Shown here piece by piece: positions 14,074-14,529 of a stretch of DNA of 14,529 nucleotides (its first letter is position 1; each line of letters begins with the position of its first letter). Source of the stretch: an uncultured Sphingomonadales bacterium (GTDB lineage Bacteria; Pseudomonadota; Alphaproteobacteria; Sphingomonadales; Sphingomonadaceae); contig CAITOD010000605.1 of assembly GCA_903893935.1 (NCBI GenBank), positions 1-14,529 on the forward strand, given 5' to 3'. The notes below the pieces were generated by a model. That model searched no databases and was not told the origin of the DNA. It saw only the letters and a list, made by a program, of their open reading frames with translations. A program made the translations under genes and the position numbers.

Positions 14074-14529
14074 ATGGCTCTGATCCTCGGCATCGAATCT
14101 TCGTGCGACGAAACCGCGGTGGCGGTCATCGATGATCGCGGCCAGACGCTCGAGGCGCGCGTGGTGGCGCAGCACATCGCTTCGCAGGATGCCGCGCACC
14201 GCCCCTATGGCGGGGTGGTGCCCGAAATCGCCGCGCGCGCGCATGTCGAAGTCCTGGCGCCGATGGTGGCAGCGACGCTCGCAGACGCCGGGCTGGGGCT
14301 CGATGCGATCGACGCGATTGCCGCCACCGCCGGCCCCGGCCTGATCGGCGGGGTGATGGTCGGGCTGGTCACGGCCAAAGCGCTGGCGATGGCGGCCGGC
14401 AAACCGCTGATTGCGGTCAACCATCTCGAAGGGCACGCGCTGTCGCCGCGGCTGGCCGATCCGACGCTGGCCTATCCCTATCTGCTGCTGCTGGTTTCGG
14501 GCGGGCATTGCCAGATTGTCGAAGTGCGC
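14074..14529 (+). CDS. tsaD: tRNA N6-adenosine threonylcarbamoyltransferase TsaD, N-terminal part (3' end outside window)
   Basis: Transfers the threonylcarbamoyl group to A37 of ANN-decoding tRNAs (t6A), acting with TsaB and TsaE in the cytosol. The window holds the first 152 residues of a protein usually near 340 long. [13 protein letters not shown] (6-18) is the ASKHA phosphate-binding start. PEIAARAH (50-57) and [13 protein letters not shown] (85-97) follow. His117 and His121 in NHLEGH are metal ligands, and VSGGH is at 141-145. AAGGGA 9 nt upstream supports ATG 14074. An in-frame ATG at 14053 would add MSKGKLP but would put that ribosome-binding site inside the gene. It is divergent from hemC. 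Confidence 0.97.
   Translation, partial: MALILGIESSCDETAVAVIDDRGQTLEARVVAQHIASQDAAHRPYGGVVPEIAARAHVEVLAPMVAATLADAGLGLDAIDAIAATAGPGLIGGVMVGLVTAKALAMAAGKPLIAVNHLEGHALSPRLADPTLAYPYLLLLVSGGHCQIVEVR

Noticed and set aside
14029..14508. Long N-terminal extension of hemC to 14508
   Set aside because: The added 160 residues are antisense to well-conserved tsaD and resemble no HemC sequence; family homology begins just after ATG 14028.
1..14529. CRISPR array, tRNA or rRNA genes, transposase or phage genes, defence system
   Set aside because: No regularly spaced repeats, no tRNA-like cloverleaf noticed, and every substantial coding region is explained by a housekeeping or envelope gene.

Overview
The window is a GC-rich, gene-dense chromosomal segment, most likely from an alphaproteobacterium of the order Sphingomonadales (Novosphingobium, Sphingomonas or a relative). 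This assignment is inferred from base composition, protein style and gene order, not from a database search. Ten protein-coding genes account for nearly all of it. Two are cut by the window edges: an aldehyde dehydrogenase on the left and tsaD on the right. I saw no tRNA, rRNA, CRISPR array, insertion sequence or phage gene.

Left part (1-2500): the 3' end of an NAD(P)-type aldehyde dehydrogenase (+) converges on a GT4-family glycosyltransferase (-). The 166-bp spacer between them is filled by consecutive hairpins, including a long imperfect palindrome and a bidirectional intrinsic terminator. Upstream of the glycosyltransferase is a near-consensus Pho box (two CTGTCA(C/T) repeats at an 11-bp period). 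This suggests the enzyme responds to phosphate limitation, perhaps in membrane glycolipid synthesis.

Middle part (2500-9831, all -): bpt (N-end-rule leucyl/arginyl transferase), tamA (outer-membrane Omp85-family barrel) and tamB (large inner-membrane-anchored, AsmA-like/DUF490 protein) are read in that order. The junctions are tight: 10 nt between bpt and tamA with the preferred start, and a 1-nt TGATG overlap between tamA and tamB. They look like one operon. TamA and TamB form the translocation and assembly module that bridges the envelope for outer-membrane protein insertion and phospholipid transport.

Right part (10046-14529): hemC, hemD, a mitofilin/Mic60-like membrane protein and ilvA lie in that order on the minus strand. 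hemC and hemD abut exactly (TGA then ATG). HemC makes hydroxymethylbilane and HemD closes it to uroporphyrinogen III. The Mic60-like protein beside heme genes matches a known alphaproteobacterial neighbourhood. IlvA begins isoleucine synthesis. tsaD, for the tRNA t6A modification, diverges from hemC across only 45 bp.

Most of the window is conserved housekeeping and envelope-biogenesis sequence. I found no convincing undescribed multigene system. The best leads are the Pho box before the glycosyltransferase, a palindromic element that supplies the stop codon of the Mic60-like gene, the hairpin-filled spacer, and a degenerate 15-bp tandem repeat inside tamB.
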